Shown here in pieces: positions 39,850 to 49,067 of a DNA stretch of 64,000 nt; the stretch's first letter is position 1, and the number at the start of each line of letters is the position of its first letter. The position numbers were made by a program, and so were the translations under genes. The stretch covers positions 124,001 through 188,000 of the forward strand of contig NZ_JAGO01000013.1 of assembly GCF_000526695.1 (NCBI RefSeq), written 5' to 3'. The DNA comes from Carnimonas nigrificans ATCC BAA-78. GTDB lineage: Bacteria; Pseudomonadota; Gammaproteobacteria; Pseudomonadales; Halomonadaceae. The notes under the pieces are model-generated. The model was not told where the DNA came from. It did not search any database and saw only the letters and a program-made list of their open reading frames with translations.

Positions 39850-39908
39850 GGTCTGACAAATCTGCCCGTTACCACGATAAGTCATCCACCAGGGAAAGGG
39901 ATTGAGCA

Positions 39909-40709
39909 ATGAAACTACCTACGCCTCACACGCTATTGCTGAGCGCCGTTATTGGCGCCATCGCGGTGCCGATCAGTGCATGCGCTCGCTCGGACGATGG
40001 TTTCACCGACGAGCAACAGCAGCATATTGGAGAAATCGCGGCGAAATATATCGTGGATCATCCTGAAGTTCTTCAGCAGGCTAGCCAGAGGCTCCAGCAG
40101 CAGCAGCAGGACCAGGCAACCCAGCAGCTGCGTGAAGGTGCGCTGCAACAGCAGGACGCCTTGCTGCACGACAAATCGACCCCAAGCGTAGGCCCGCAGG
40201 ATGCCAAGGTTGCTGTGGTCGAGTTTTTTGACTATCAGTGCATCTACTGCGCCCACACTGCGCCAGAGCTTGAGAAAACCATGAAAGCGCACCCCGAAGC
40301 GCGCTATGTCTTCAAGGAATTCCCGGTGTTCGGCCAGCGCTGGCCCGCTTCCACTCAAGCCGCACTAACAGGCTTGAGCATCTATAAAGAGAAGGGCGCT
40401 CAAGCCTATCTCAACTATCACAACAGCGTCTTCGGCACAGGCAAGAACGAAGGCAAACTGCAACAGAGTGATATCCAGTCGATTGCAGCCAAATCTGGAG
40501 TGACTTCCCAGCAGATCAACGCCAACCGCGCCGGTGCCGAGCAGTCACTCAACGACACTATGGAACTGGCGCAGAAACTCGGCGTCATGGGCACACCAAC
40601 GCTGGTCGTCATGCCGGTAGAAGGGGCCAATGCTGACAATGTGACCGTCATTCCGGGAGCTGCCGATAGCGATACCCTCAGCGCCGCCATTCAAAAAGCG
40701 GCCGACTAA
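39909..40709 (+). CDS. DsbA-family thiol oxidoreductase or isomerase (Com1/ScsC-like)
   Basis: 266 residues. A signal peptide with an ISAC motif suggests a lipoprotein or a cleaved signal at the start. A Gln-rich helical segment (about 35-85) follows; such N-terminal stalks trimerise ScsC-like proteins. The thioredoxin-fold domain has an active site CIYC (in FFDYQCIYCAHTAPE) and a cis-Pro in GTPT. So it works in the periplasm on disulfides of secreted proteins. AGGGAAAGGGATTG precedes the ATG. It is likely cotranscribed with surE and ends in a good terminator. Confidence 0.88.
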   Translation: MKLPTPHTLLLSAVIGAIAVPISACARSDDGFTDEQQQHIGEIAAKYIVDHPEVLQQASQRLQQQQQDQATQQLREGALQQQDALLHDKSTPSVGPQDAKVAVVEFFDYQCIYCAHTAPELEKTMKAHPEARYVFKEFPVFGQRWPASTQAALTGLSIYKEKGAQAYLNYHNSVFGTGKNEGKLQQSDIQSIAAKSGVTSQQINANRAGAEQSLNDTMELAQKLGVMGTPTLVVMPVEGANADNVTVIPGAADSDTLSAAIQKAAD

Positions 40710-40753
40710 CGCCAGAAGTGTAGTGTCATCGTCGCTACCCGCATCGCGCCCCC

Positions 40754-40788
40754 AGCCCCTGCACCGAACACTCGGCGCAGGGGCTTTT
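40754..40788 (+). terminator. Terminator of the DsbA-like gene
   Basis: A 14-base stem with one mismatch (AGCCCCTGCACCGA with TCGGCGCAGGGGCT, 4-base loop) runs into TTTTCT. Confidence 0.85.
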
Positions 40789-40986
40789 CTATCGGCAGAA
40801 ACAAATCTTTGTGCGCGATTCTCTCAGCAACACCACCTTGCCTCCCCACTCCCGAAAGCGCCACCGTCCTTATCAGCAAGTCTCTCATGCCTAGCCATCC
40901 TCACACTGCTGCACTTCACTTCATTCGCTGTGATCAGCGTAAGGCGAGGCTTTTTCCTACAGAAAGATGCCCATATCAGACAAGCC

Positions 40987-41017
40987 AAAAAACGGGGTGA
41001 GCATTCGCTCACCCCGT
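40987..41017 (-). terminator. Terminator of the PQQ polyol dehydrogenase operon
   Basis: On the minus strand ACGGGGTGAGC, a GAAT loop and GCTCACCCCGT lead into a six-T run, 26 bases past the stop of the quinoprotein gene. Confidence 0.88.
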
Positions 41018-41042
41018 CGGGTCTACCTAGGCGATATCGAAC

Positions 41043-43160
41043 TCAGTCGTCGTTTTTCGGTAGGGCGTAAACGACCACCTGATCGCCGACCTGATCCTTG
41101 AGGATCGTGTTGCCGCCAGCCACGAAGGCGACATATTGACGGCCCTTGTACTCATAGACAGAGGGGTTGGCCACTGCCGGCGCTTCAGCCTGGTCTTCCC
41201 ACAGCTCGTCACCGGTTTCCAGCGAGAAGGCACGAACCTTGGCATCCATCGACGCACCAATGAACACGACTCCGCCAGCCGTCACCGCCGGGCCACCAAT
41301 CGTCGGTGAGCCCCATCTTTCCGGCATGAAGAAGCCGTACTGCTGCGAGGCTCCCATCGGACGACGCCATTTCACGTCACCAGTATGCATGTCGATCGCG
41401 ACCAGTTCACCGAAGGGAGGCTCCCAGCACGGCATGCCGAGCCAGTTTAGCGCTGGTTCAAGACGCATGCCGTAAGGAGCGCCTTCCTGCGGCGCAAAGC
41501 CGCTTTCGTTACCCGAGCCTTTATCTGCCGCATCGTAGTCTTCACGCGAGTAGAGCTTCAGCGTCTGTACGACATGGGATACGTTGACGATGGCAGTCTG
41601 GCTCTGTGGATCAAATGCCACGCCGCCCCACTGCACACCACCTGCGCTGTCGGGATAAGTCAAGGTACCTTCACCCTTGGTTGTGCCGGGCGTATACATA
41701 CCCTCATAGTGGAGATTGTCCCACAGGCGAGAACACTGACCACCGCTCACTGCATCGGCAAGTGCCCATATCTTGGGCTTCTTCGACTGATCAAGCAGTG
41801 GCGCAGGCTTGGTCGGGAACGGCTGCGTCGGCGAGTAGACTTCGCCTTCCACCGTGCCATCGCCCTGAGGCACCGGGCGCTCTTCAATAGGCCAGATGTC
41901 TTCGCCGGTCAAGCGATTGACCGCGAACAGAAAGCCCATCTTGGTTGCCTGGAGCAGCGCGGGAATCTGCTTGCCATCGACGGTAATATTCATCAGCGTC
42001 GGAGCGGCGTTGATGTCGTAGTCCCAGATGTCGTGGTGAACCCACTGACGCGACCAGACAACCTTGCCGGTATTAACATCAAGCGCGGTCGTCGAGGTGC
42101 CGAGAGGGATCGACTCCTTGCGGTTACCGCCCCAATAGTTGGGGGAAGGCGAAGAGATCGGCAGATAGATCAGACCGTGCTGTTCGTCGGCGCTCATGTG
42201 GGTCCAGACGTTGGCGGTACCGCTCTGTTCGCGCACCTCGGGCGGCAGCGCTTCAAAGGTCCACTCGCGTTCGCCGGTGCGGGCATTCACCGAGAACACC
42301 GTGCCCGGAGGCGCTGAGGCGTAGGCCCAATCCTTGCCAGCCCAGCCAAAGATGATGTGGTCACCGACCACTGTCGGCGGTTGCAGCAACGACAGCGGAT
42401 ACTTGGCGTTGATCGTATTCCACTTATCAACATCGAGCATGCCGTTGTCGGCAAAATCGGCGCAGCGTTCGCCGGTATCAGCATCGAGCGCATAGAGCTT
42501 GGCATCGACGGTGCCCATATAGACGATCTTCTGGCACGACTGGCCTTCGACGGGGTTAGCTGCCTGCCAATAGGAGACGCCACGGTTCTTGAGCACCGGC
42601 TGCGTCAACGCTTCCCGCGGCGCCTTGGTGTCGAATCGCCACTTCTCTTTACCGCTACCGGGATCGAGAGCGATCAGATGGCCGAATGGCGTGCCAATGT
42701 ACATGGTGTCGTTAACAACCACCGGAGTAGCCGACCAGACGGTAGCCGGGGTGTCGCCTGAACCATCAGAGACATCGCCAGTGTGAAATTCCCATACCTT
42801 CTTGAGATCCCCCACATTAGCGGTGGTAATCTGCTTGAGGGGGCTATATTTCTGCGCGTTGAGCTGACCATGGAAGCTGGACCAATCGGTCGAATTGGGC
42901 ACCAGCGGAATGGGGCTGCCCTCGCTGGCGGCTGCCGATTGCGCTGAGGTGGTATTGGGAGCTGCCGAGGTATCGGCCTCGTCCGTGGTTTCCGTGGAGG
43001 AGCCTTCCTGCTGATCGGCAGCCTGAACGTTGAGCCTGGTCTGTGCTCCCTGGGAAGCCTGGGATGCGTTATCCTGCGCCAGTAGTGTAACGGGGGCGCT
43101 CAGCAGCGCCAGTGCCGTCATGTTACTAAGCGCCTGCGCGATAATTCGGGATTTGAGCAT
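41043..43160 (-). CDS. Periplasmic PQQ-dependent quinoprotein, large subunit of an SldA-like polyol dehydrogenase
   Basis: 705 residues. A signal peptide is followed by an Ala/Ser/Thr-rich linker (about 30-85) and an eight-bladed PQQ propeller. It has the family opening DWSSFHGQLNAQKYSPLKQI, an HHDIWDYD block, and blade repeats like DPGSGKEKWRF, DADTGERC and DVNTGKVVW. Unlike the 36.4-kb homologue it has no membrane helices; these sit in the separate 121-residue gene immediately upstream, as in SldB-SldA glycerol/sorbitol dehydrogenases of acetic acid bacteria. The ATG at 43160 has GAGGAG upstream and lies 10 bases after the small gene. Confidence 0.88.
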   Translation of the reverse strand: MLKSRIIAQALSNMTALALLSAPVTLLAQDNASQASQGAQTRLNVQAADQQEGSSTETTDEADTSAAPNTTSAQSAAASEGSPIPLVPNSTDWSSFHGQLNAQKYSPLKQITTANVGDLKKVWEFHTGDVSDGSGDTPATVWSATPVVVNDTMYIGTPFGHLIALDPGSGKEKWRFDTKAPREALTQPVLKNRGVSYWQAANPVEGQSCQKIVYMGTVDAKLYALDADTGERCADFADNGMLDVDKWNTINAKYPLSLLQPPTVVGDHIIFGWAGKDWAYASAPPGTVFSVNARTGEREWTFEALPPEVREQSGTANVWTHMSADEQHGLIYLPISSPSPNYWGGNRKESIPLGTSTTALDVNTGKVVWSRQWVHHDIWDYDINAAPTLMNITVDGKQIPALLQATKMGFLFAVNRLTGEDIWPIEERPVPQGDGTVEGEVYSPTQPFPTKPAPLLDQSKKPKIWALADAVSGGQCSRLWDNLHYEGMYTPGTTKGEGTLTYPDSAGGVQWGGVAFDPQSQTAIVNVSHVVQTLKLYSREDYDAADKGSGNESGFAPQEGAPYGMRLEPALNWLGMPCWEPPFGELVAIDMHTGDVKWRRPMGASQQYGFFMPERWGSPTIGGPAVTAGGVVFIGASMDAKVRAFSLETGDELWEDQAEAPAVANPSVYEYKGRQYVAFVAGGNTILKDQVGDQVVVYALPKNDD

Positions 43161-43170
43161 GGGTAACTCC

Positions 43171-43536
43171 TCAGGCGTTGGCAGTGTTGTTATGGCTGAC
43201 CGGACAGCCAATGCTGGCGATCAGACCGACGAGGCCCACCACCATGGCGACAGTGATCCACCACTGATGCAACAGCAGGGCAGCACAGCCGGTGCCGATC
43301 AGGATAAGCAGCGTAACGATGCCCCAGAAGATTCGCCCACCACGCCCGCGAGATGCGCGAAGCAGCAGCGCCAGAATTGCGATGATGACGTTGGCAACGA
43401 TAACCCCCAGCGCACCAAGCGTGCCGGTAACGCCTGTGAGCGGTGTAAAATAGGCGTAGAGCGCCAGTATAAAACCGACGATAGCCGCCAAGAGCAGCAG
43501 TAGAATGCCCCACCGTGACGATCGAGATTGCGACAT
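43171..43536 (-). CDS. Membrane-anchor subunit, SldB-like
   Basis: 121 residues with four hydrophobic segments (about 9-31, 38-60, 67-90, 93-112), so an integral inner-membrane protein. It corresponds to the N-terminal membrane domain of quinoprotein glucose dehydrogenases, here a separate gene directly before a membrane-less quinoprotein (10-base gap). It would hold the large subunit near the quinone pool. Size, topology and order match SldB. AAGGGGG lies 11 bases before the ATG. Confidence 0.8.
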   Translation of the reverse strand: MSQSRSSRWGILLLLLAAIVGFILALYAYFTPLTGVTGTLGALGVIVANVIIAILALLLRASRGRGGRIFWGIVTLLILIGTGCAALLLHQWWITVAMVVGLVGLIASIGCPVSHNNTANA

Positions 43537-43857
43537 GGTGCGATTGCCCCCTTATTTGATGATCCTTGATTCAGTGCGCTTTGCCTGACGTCTTATCGCT
43601 ATGGCAGCCATTTGCCAGCGCGTGAGCGACGTTCAGGGTAATGAATAACGCTTTATTCGTTCAGAACTGGTATCCCTCTACCAGACAGGTATAAAGGTAG
43701 TTCAATTCCTGTATAAAACCGAGATTTCTTCCGGCGGGAGCGATCTCGTTGGCAATATCCATAAAGGGTCAGCATCGGGCTGGCGTTATATTGCAAATTG
43801 AGTCTTGATAGAAGTTCCTGGTCGCTACTCTGTGGGTATATGTCTCAAGGAGCCGTC
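43537..43857. other. Divergent intergenic region, SldBA-like operon / persulfide dioxygenase
   Basis: About 321 bases that must hold two divergent promoters. It is more AT-rich than the flanks; I cannot single out an operator or -35/-10 pair. Confidence 0.3.
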
Positions 43858-44772
43858 ATGAAGACCTTTGCTCTCTCTCAAGGTGGTCGAAAGAAGGGCC
43901 GACCTGACGTCGCTGGTTTTTTCGATCCTCGTACATTCAGCATTCAATATATTGTCAGCGATCCCGCGACAGGGCGTTGTGCCATCATTGATCCAGTGCT
44001 CGATTACGACGAGAAGTCCGGCGCTACCGCAACTCATCAGGCTGATAAGCTGCTGGCCTATATTGAGAGTGAAGGGCTTGTGCTCGACTGGATTCTGGAT
44101 ACACATCCCCATGCTGACCATTTTTCCGCCGCTCACTACCTTCATGACAAGACTGGCGCGCCGACCGCTATCGGCCAGCAGATCACCCAGGTTCAGGCGT
44201 TGTGGAAGAAGATATATCACTGGCCGGATCTAAAGGACGATGGCAGCCAGTGGGATCGGCTATTCGGTGAAGGGGATACATTCAGGTTGGGCGAGATGGA
44301 TTGCCACGTGATGCACTCGCCAGGACATACGCTGGCTTCCATCACTTATGTGGTCGGCGATGCCGCCTTTGTACACGACACCCTGTTCCAGCCCGATTTC
44401 GGTACTGCCCGTGCCGATTTCCCCGGAGGAAGTGCTTACCAACTATGGCATTCGATTCAGGCGATTCTCGCGCTCCCCGACGAGACGCGGTTATTTACCG
44501 GCCACGACTACATGCCAGGAGATCGCGAACCGGCATGGGAAAGCAGCGTCCGTGAGCAGCGCGAGACCAACAAGCACCGGCTGGGGGAGAGTAGCGAAGC
44601 CGAGTACGTCGAGCTACGCCACCGTCGCGACAAGGCATTGCCGATGCCGAAGCTGATTCTGCATGCGCTACAGGTCAATATTCGCGGCGGACGCCTGCCT
44701 CCCCCTGAGAGCAACGGCAAACGCTATCTGAAGCTACCTCTGGATGCGTTGGAAGGCGCAGCGTGGGAATGA
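43858..44772 (+). CDS. Persulfide dioxygenase-like MBL-fold hydrolase (Blh/ETHE1-like)
   Basis: 304 residues. A metallo-beta-lactamase fold with the metal motif THPHADH near residue 80, a downstream HSPGHT, an Asp in HDTLFQPDFGTARADFPGG, and GHDY. The ARADFPGG string is typical of persulfide dioxygenases, which oxidise glutathione persulfide with a single Fe(II). Partner of sulfide:quinone oxidoreductase in sulfide detoxification. The start at 43858 has AAGGAG 5 bases upstream; in-frame ATGs at 43840 and further up are not preferred. It is divergent from the SldB-like gene. Confidence 0.82.
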   Translation: MKTFALSQGGRKKGRPDVAGFFDPRTFSIQYIVSDPATGRCAIIDPVLDYDEKSGATATHQADKLLAYIESEGLVLDWILDTHPHADHFSAAHYLHDKTGAPTAIGQQITQVQALWKKIYHWPDLKDDGSQWDRLFGEGDTFRLGEMDCHVMHSPGHTLASITYVVGDAAFVHDTLFQPDFGTARADFPGGSAYQLWHSIQAILALPDETRLFTGHDYMPGDREPAWESSVREQRETNKHRLGESSEAEYVELRHRRDKALPMPKLILHALQVNIRGGRLPPPESNGKRYLKLPLDALEGAAWE

Positions 44773-45140
44773 GAAACCGTCGTCAGAGCGCGCCGTGAAC
44801 AATCAGCCTGCGGTCCGTTTTCCTGCCATGTATTCGGAGAACGCTCGGCGTCCAGAGCCGTCCTGCTTCCTTTTCAGGGTATTCCTGTTGATGCAGCACG
44901 AAAGAGCCATGCCAGGCGGCGTGTTCCAGCTTTCACACTCGCGAGGATGTCAATGACTTCACGAACCCTTTACAATGGCCCCAAAGAAACATACACACTT
45001 GCATGCAAAACGGGATGCCGTCGTATCATGAGGCTGTGGCACTTTTTTATGTTCAAGATGACCGCTGTTACTGCCGTCGCCACTGTCATAAGTGACGCTC
45101 TATCCCCCAGCGGCTCGCTTCAATTACCTGGTGATATGCC
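44773..45140. other. Intergenic region before pqiABC
   Basis: 368 bases presumably with the pqiABC promoter. TTGCAT and TATCAT occur 19 bases apart near 45000, which is wide for a sigma-70 promoter. I recognised no Sox box, gene or RNA. Confidence 0.3.
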
Positions 45141-46478
45141 ATGAGCGCAGACGCGCAGCCATCCTGCGAGCACGTGCATCACACCCACGTATGCACCGAG
45201 TGTGATTTTGTGTCTCGCGTACCGCAGCTACAACGCGGCGAACGGGCGCGCTGTCCGCGCTGCGGCCACACCCTGGCCAAGCACATGCACCGACGCTTCA
45301 GTGCGCCATTTGCCTATTCAGTGGCGGCGGTGATGTTAGGTCTGGTGTCGCTCTATTTCCCGTTTATCTCGTTTGAATCCTCCGGCATCAGCAAGGCCAT
45401 GTCGCTGCCCGATGCCCTGCTCATACCTTATCAATACGGCTATGGGTTTCTGTCATATTGCTACCTGATCGGGGTATTGATACTGCCGTTTGCCTTTCTC
45501 GGTATTGTGATTTACCTGCATCTCGGTGCCATTTCCCATACCCCCGCACCGGGTGGTCGCTTTCTTACCAAAGCACTCAGGTATATGCAGCCGTGGGTCA
45601 TGTCCGATATCTTTGTGGTGGGTGTGCTGGTCAGTCTGGTCAAGATCATGTCACTGGCTACCATCGGTTTCGAACTGGCCTTCATTCCCTTCTGCCTCTT
45701 TGCGCTGCTGCTGATCTGTGCCATGCAGAGTATCGACTACGGTGCGCTTTTCGAGCGTCACTGCGGCCCCTTCCAGCCACTGCCGCTACGTGCCGGTGAG
45801 CCAGGGCTTATGCAGGGGGTAACGGGCTGCCGCTCCTGCGGACAGCCGGGCAAGGTCGATGAGCGTGGGCGAGGCACCTGCCAGCGCTGTGGCGATCCGT
45901 TGCGGGCGCGCACGCCTTACAGTATCCAGATCACCCTGGCTCTGGTAATTACCTCGGCGCTGCTCTACATCCCCTCCATGGCGCTGCCCGTGATGAACAT
46001 CACCAGCGTTGGCAGTAGCGAAGGCCAAACCATTATCAGTGGGGTGTTGTTGCTGCTCTCTTCGGGAGATTTTCCCGTCGCGCTGGTGATCTTCTTCGCC
46101 AGTATCATGGTGCCGGTGGCCAAGGTCATCGCCCTGCTGTGGCTATGTCGCAAGACCAAGCAGCCGTATCCCTCGCGGATGCGAGCGCGCATGAAGCTGT
46201 ACCACATCGTCGAATTTATTGGCCGCTGGTCAATGATCGACGTTTTTGTGGTCACCGTACTGACAACCATGGTGCAATTGGGCCAAATCATGCAGATCGT
46301 GCCAGGGAAGGGAATTATTGCCTTTGCCCTGGTGGTGCTGATCACCATGGTGGCTGAAATGCAGTTCGACCCCCGCTTGCTATGGGACGCATTGGAGCAT
46401 AAGGCCGACGATGCCGTTCCCGACAAAGACGAAGCAAGGGTCTCCCAATCCGCTTTAGGACAGGATTTCTCTCAATGA
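45141..46478 (+). CDS. pqiA: Intermembrane transport protein PqiA
   Basis: 445-residue inner-membrane protein of the Pqi lipid-transport system. Each half begins with a zinc-ribbon-like CxxC pair (CTECDF with CPRCGH, and CRSCGQ with CQRCGD) and then carries four membrane segments, about eight in all, as in E. coli PqiA. The start MSADAQPSC is plausible though its ribosome binding site is weak. The stop overlaps the pqiB start (ATGA), so translation is coupled. Confidence 0.95.
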   Translation: MSADAQPSCEHVHHTHVCTECDFVSRVPQLQRGERARCPRCGHTLAKHMHRRFSAPFAYSVAAVMLGLVSLYFPFISFESSGISKAMSLPDALLIPYQYGYGFLSYCYLIGVLILPFAFLGIVIYLHLGAISHTPAPGGRFLTKALRYMQPWVMSDIFVVGVLVSLVKIMSLATIGFELAFIPFCLFALLLICAMQSIDYGALFERHCGPFQPLPLRAGEPGLMQGVTGCRSCGQPGKVDERGRGTCQRCGDPLRARTPYSIQITLALVITSALLYIPSMALPVMNITSVGSSEGQTIISGVLLLLSSGDFPVALVIFFASIMVPVAKVIALLWLCRKTKQPYPSRMRARMKLYHIVEFIGRWSMIDVFVVTVLTTMVQLGQIMQIVPGKGIIAFALVVLITMVAEMQFDPRLLWDALEHKADDAVPDKDEARVSQSALGQDFSQ

Positions 46479-48130
46479 GTGAAGATGCTCAAAAGTCACG
46501 AATCAGAAGACTGGGCGACTATATTTCGCCCGTATGGTTCGTACCGTTAATCGCGCTGTTGATCGGCATATGGATGGTCGCTCACAGCTTCAGCGAGCGC
46601 GGCCCCATGGTCACCATGACCGTTCAGAACGCCGATGGCATTCAGGGCGGTACCAAGATCCGCGCCCGTAGCGTGGATGTGGGGGAAGTCCAGTCGGTCG
46701 ATCTTTCAGACGATGCCAGCCATGCCGTGATCAAGGCCCGTATGGACCGTGACGCTGAGCGCCTGCTGGGCGATCAAACCAAGTTCTGGGTGGTGAAACC
46801 ACGCATCGGCAGGGACGGCATCAGCGGCCTGAATACCGTGCTTTCGGGGGCATATATCGAGATGCAGCCCGACGTTGGCGGTGATGGCAGCGTAACTGAA
46901 TTTAACATGCTCGACCAACCCCCTGTGGCCCCCTCCGATGCAGGCGGCCTGCGTATTCACCTGGACAGCAAAAACGGCAATGCGCTGTCGATTGGTGATC
47001 CGGTTGTCTTCCAGGGCTACACCGTCGGTCGTGTAGAAGCATCGCGCTTCGATCCGGATGAGCGCATGGTGCATTACGATCTCTACATCTTTAAGCGTTA
47101 TGCCAGCATGGTGACTGCCAATACCCACTTCTGGGTCACCTCGGGCATTGACTTCGATATTTCAGCTTCCGGCTTCAACATGCAGCTGGGATCACTGGAA
47201 ACACTGCTGAGTGGCGGCGTAACCTTCGACGTCAATCACGGCGTTGATCCTGGTTCCACCGTCGATGACGGTACGCACTTCCAGCTCTTCCCGACCCAGG
47301 AATTGGCTGAGCAGGGCAGCTACAACCAGTACATACAGTTTGTGGTACTGCTCGACGACTCCATTCGCGGTCTCTCGGTGGGAGCGCCGGTTGAATACCG
47401 CGGCGTGCGTATCGGTACGGTGGTCGAGATGCCGTGGCGTATCAATCGCCTGGCGGTCAACCACATCAACGGCTTCCGTATTCCCGTGCTAATTCGGATC
47501 GAACCACAGCGCTTGCAGCCAGTGGTCACCGGAGAAGATGTGGAAAAATGGAAAAAAATGCTCGCGCAGTGGACAGGTCACGGCATGCGCGCATCGCTGG
47601 CGACCGCCAATATCGTGACCGGCGCACTCTATATTGATCTCAGCTTTGTCGATAAGGAAAGTGCGGCGAAAACCAAGGCGACCCAGAGCGAGTTTGAAGG
47701 CGTGCAAGTCTTCCCGAGCACGCAGAGCGGCTATAGCCAGATTACCGGTCAGGTATCCAACCTGCTTGAGAAGGTGAATGCACTGGATATGCAGGGCACC
47801 GTGAACGGCGTCAATCAGACGCTGAACAACTCGACCGAACTGTTGAAACAGCTCAACTCAACAACCCAGGGCGTCAATGAGCTGCTTAACGACCCGGCCA
47901 CCAAGGCGATGCCGAAGGATGTAAGAAGCACGCTCGAATCGGCCAACCGCACGCTGGAAGGCTTCAATCCGCAGTCGCAGGCGTATGGCGAGCTACAGGG
48001 CACCATTCAGCAACTTCAGCAATTGCTGCGTAACCTGCAACCAGCCGTGCGTGCGATCAGTGAGAAACCGAATTCGCTGATCTTCAATCGCAGCGGCAAC
48101 AGTGACCCAGAACCCAAGGCACAGCCATGA
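46475..48130 (+). CDS. pqiB: Intermembrane transport protein PqiB (MCE protein)
   Basis: 551 residues. An N-terminal membrane anchor (about 20-40, PVWFVPLIALLIGIWMV) is followed by three MCE domains (near 45-135, 160-240, 285-390) and a C-terminal helical region rich in Gln/Asn. In E. coli three-domain MCE rings stack to form a tube across the periplasm for lipid traffic. Starts within the pqiA stop and ends overlapping pqiC by four bases. Confidence 0.95.
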   Translation: MSEDAQKSRIRRLGDYISPVWFVPLIALLIGIWMVAHSFSERGPMVTMTVQNADGIQGGTKIRARSVDVGEVQSVDLSDDASHAVIKARMDRDAERLLGDQTKFWVVKPRIGRDGISGLNTVLSGAYIEMQPDVGGDGSVTEFNMLDQPPVAPSDAGGLRIHLDSKNGNALSIGDPVVFQGYTVGRVEASRFDPDERMVHYDLYIFKRYASMVTANTHFWVTSGIDFDISASGFNMQLGSLETLLSGGVTFDVNHGVDPGSTVDDGTHFQLFPTQELAEQGSYNQYIQFVVLLDDSIRGLSVGAPVEYRGVRIGTVVEMPWRINRLAVNHINGFRIPVLIRIEPQRLQPVVTGEDVEKWKKMLAQWTGHGMRASLATANIVTGALYIDLSFVDKESAAKTKATQSEFEGVQVFPSTQSGYSQITGQVSNLLEKVNALDMQGTVNGVNQTLNNSTELLKQLNSTTQGVNELLNDPATKAMPKDVRSTLESANRTLEGFNPQSQAYGELQGTIQQLQQLLRNLQPAVRAISEKPNSLIFNRSGNSDPEPKAQP

Positions 48131-48819
48131 CACCTTCTCTTGCTACCCATTTGCTGCGCTCCGGCGCAGCACTCTCACTGCTGGCGCTGCTGAGCGGATG
48201 CGGCGGCGGGGCAGTAGACATGCACTACTACAACCTGCCCAGCGCAACCCAACCGCCGCTACAGAAGCAGACCACCGCGCAGTCACGCACGCCGCTGAGT
48301 GTGGCACCGGTATCGCTCTCTTCCTATTTGAGCGGATCGGGCATCGTGTACCAGACCAGTCCGGTGGAATACAGCGAAGCACAGCTCAACCTGTGGGCCG
48401 ATGATCTATCGGAGCAGCTGACCTCACAGCTACGCAGCTCGCTGGATCAGCGTCTGGGTTACGCCCAGGTGCTACCCACTGGCGCCGATAACCGCAATGC
48501 GCAGCGCGTAGTGATAAAGCTCTCGCAATTCCAGGGGCGTTATGACGGCAAGGCGGTGATTCAGGGCCGCTATCAGCTATACGACGCGGCACAGCATACG
48601 CTGCTCGACAAGCCCATTGATGTCAGCGTGCCGCTCAAAGAGGATGGCTACGAAGCACTGGTCTCTGCGCTAGGGGATGCCTGGCAGCAAGCCGCTCAGC
48701 AAATTGCTGTCTCACTCGATGGTTATGCCGCCTCAGAGCAGCGCAATGCCGCAGCCAGCAAGCCGATATTGATTGGAGAACCGCATACCTCCTCACCGTC
48801 AGCTAGCACGAGCGAATAG
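48127..48819 (+). CDS. pqiC: Outer-membrane lipoprotein PqiC
   Basis: 230 residues with a lipobox LLSGC near residue 25 and an ABC-aux/YmbA-like domain (YNLPSA start, SSYLSGSGIVYQTS, LWADDLSEQL). It tethers the MCE tube to the outer membrane. Overlaps the pqiB stop by four bases (ATGA). A Ser/Thr-rich C-terminal tail is variable. A strong terminator follows, closing the operon. Confidence 0.93.
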   Translation: MTPSLATHLLRSGAALSLLALLSGCGGGAVDMHYYNLPSATQPPLQKQTTAQSRTPLSVAPVSLSSYLSGSGIVYQTSPVEYSEAQLNLWADDLSEQLTSQLRSSLDQRLGYAQVLPTGADNRNAQRVVIKLSQFQGRYDGKAVIQGRYQLYDAAQHTLLDKPIDVSVPLKEDGYEALVSALGDAWQQAAQQIAVSLDGYAASEQRNAAASKPILIGEPHTSSPSASTSE

Positions 48820-48850
48820 CGTATTATCGCCGCAAAGCTGCTGACAGGAG

Positions 48851-48880
48851 CGCCGTGATCGCAAGATCACGGCGTTTTTT
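48851..48880 (+). terminator. Terminator of pqiABC
   Basis: A perfect 10-base-pair stem (CGCCGTGATC, GCAA loop, GATCACGGCG) with a six-T tail. Confidence 0.93.
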
Positions 48881-49067
48881 ATCGCATAGGGAAGGGGAAG
48901 GCAGCCCGGCGGAGGCTTCACGCTGCACCTCGTAAATGGCGATAGCAATATCCTTCGAATAATGAGCCGGATTTGCCACGTCACACCTTGATACGCAGGC
49001 GGGGCTGAGATTTATGGATGGAGAGGCTATGATTCGAGACGATTCGTCACTATGCCAAATCAAGTGG

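Noticed and set aside
41574-42317. 247-codon plus-strand frame opposite the SldA-like quinoprotein gene.
   Set aside because: Antisense to an unmistakable PQQ propeller; His and Arg rich in the manner of shadow frames.
44947-45144. 65-codon frame just before pqiA.
   Set aside because: It overlaps the pqiA start region and has no plausible protein features; probably leader or promoter DNA.
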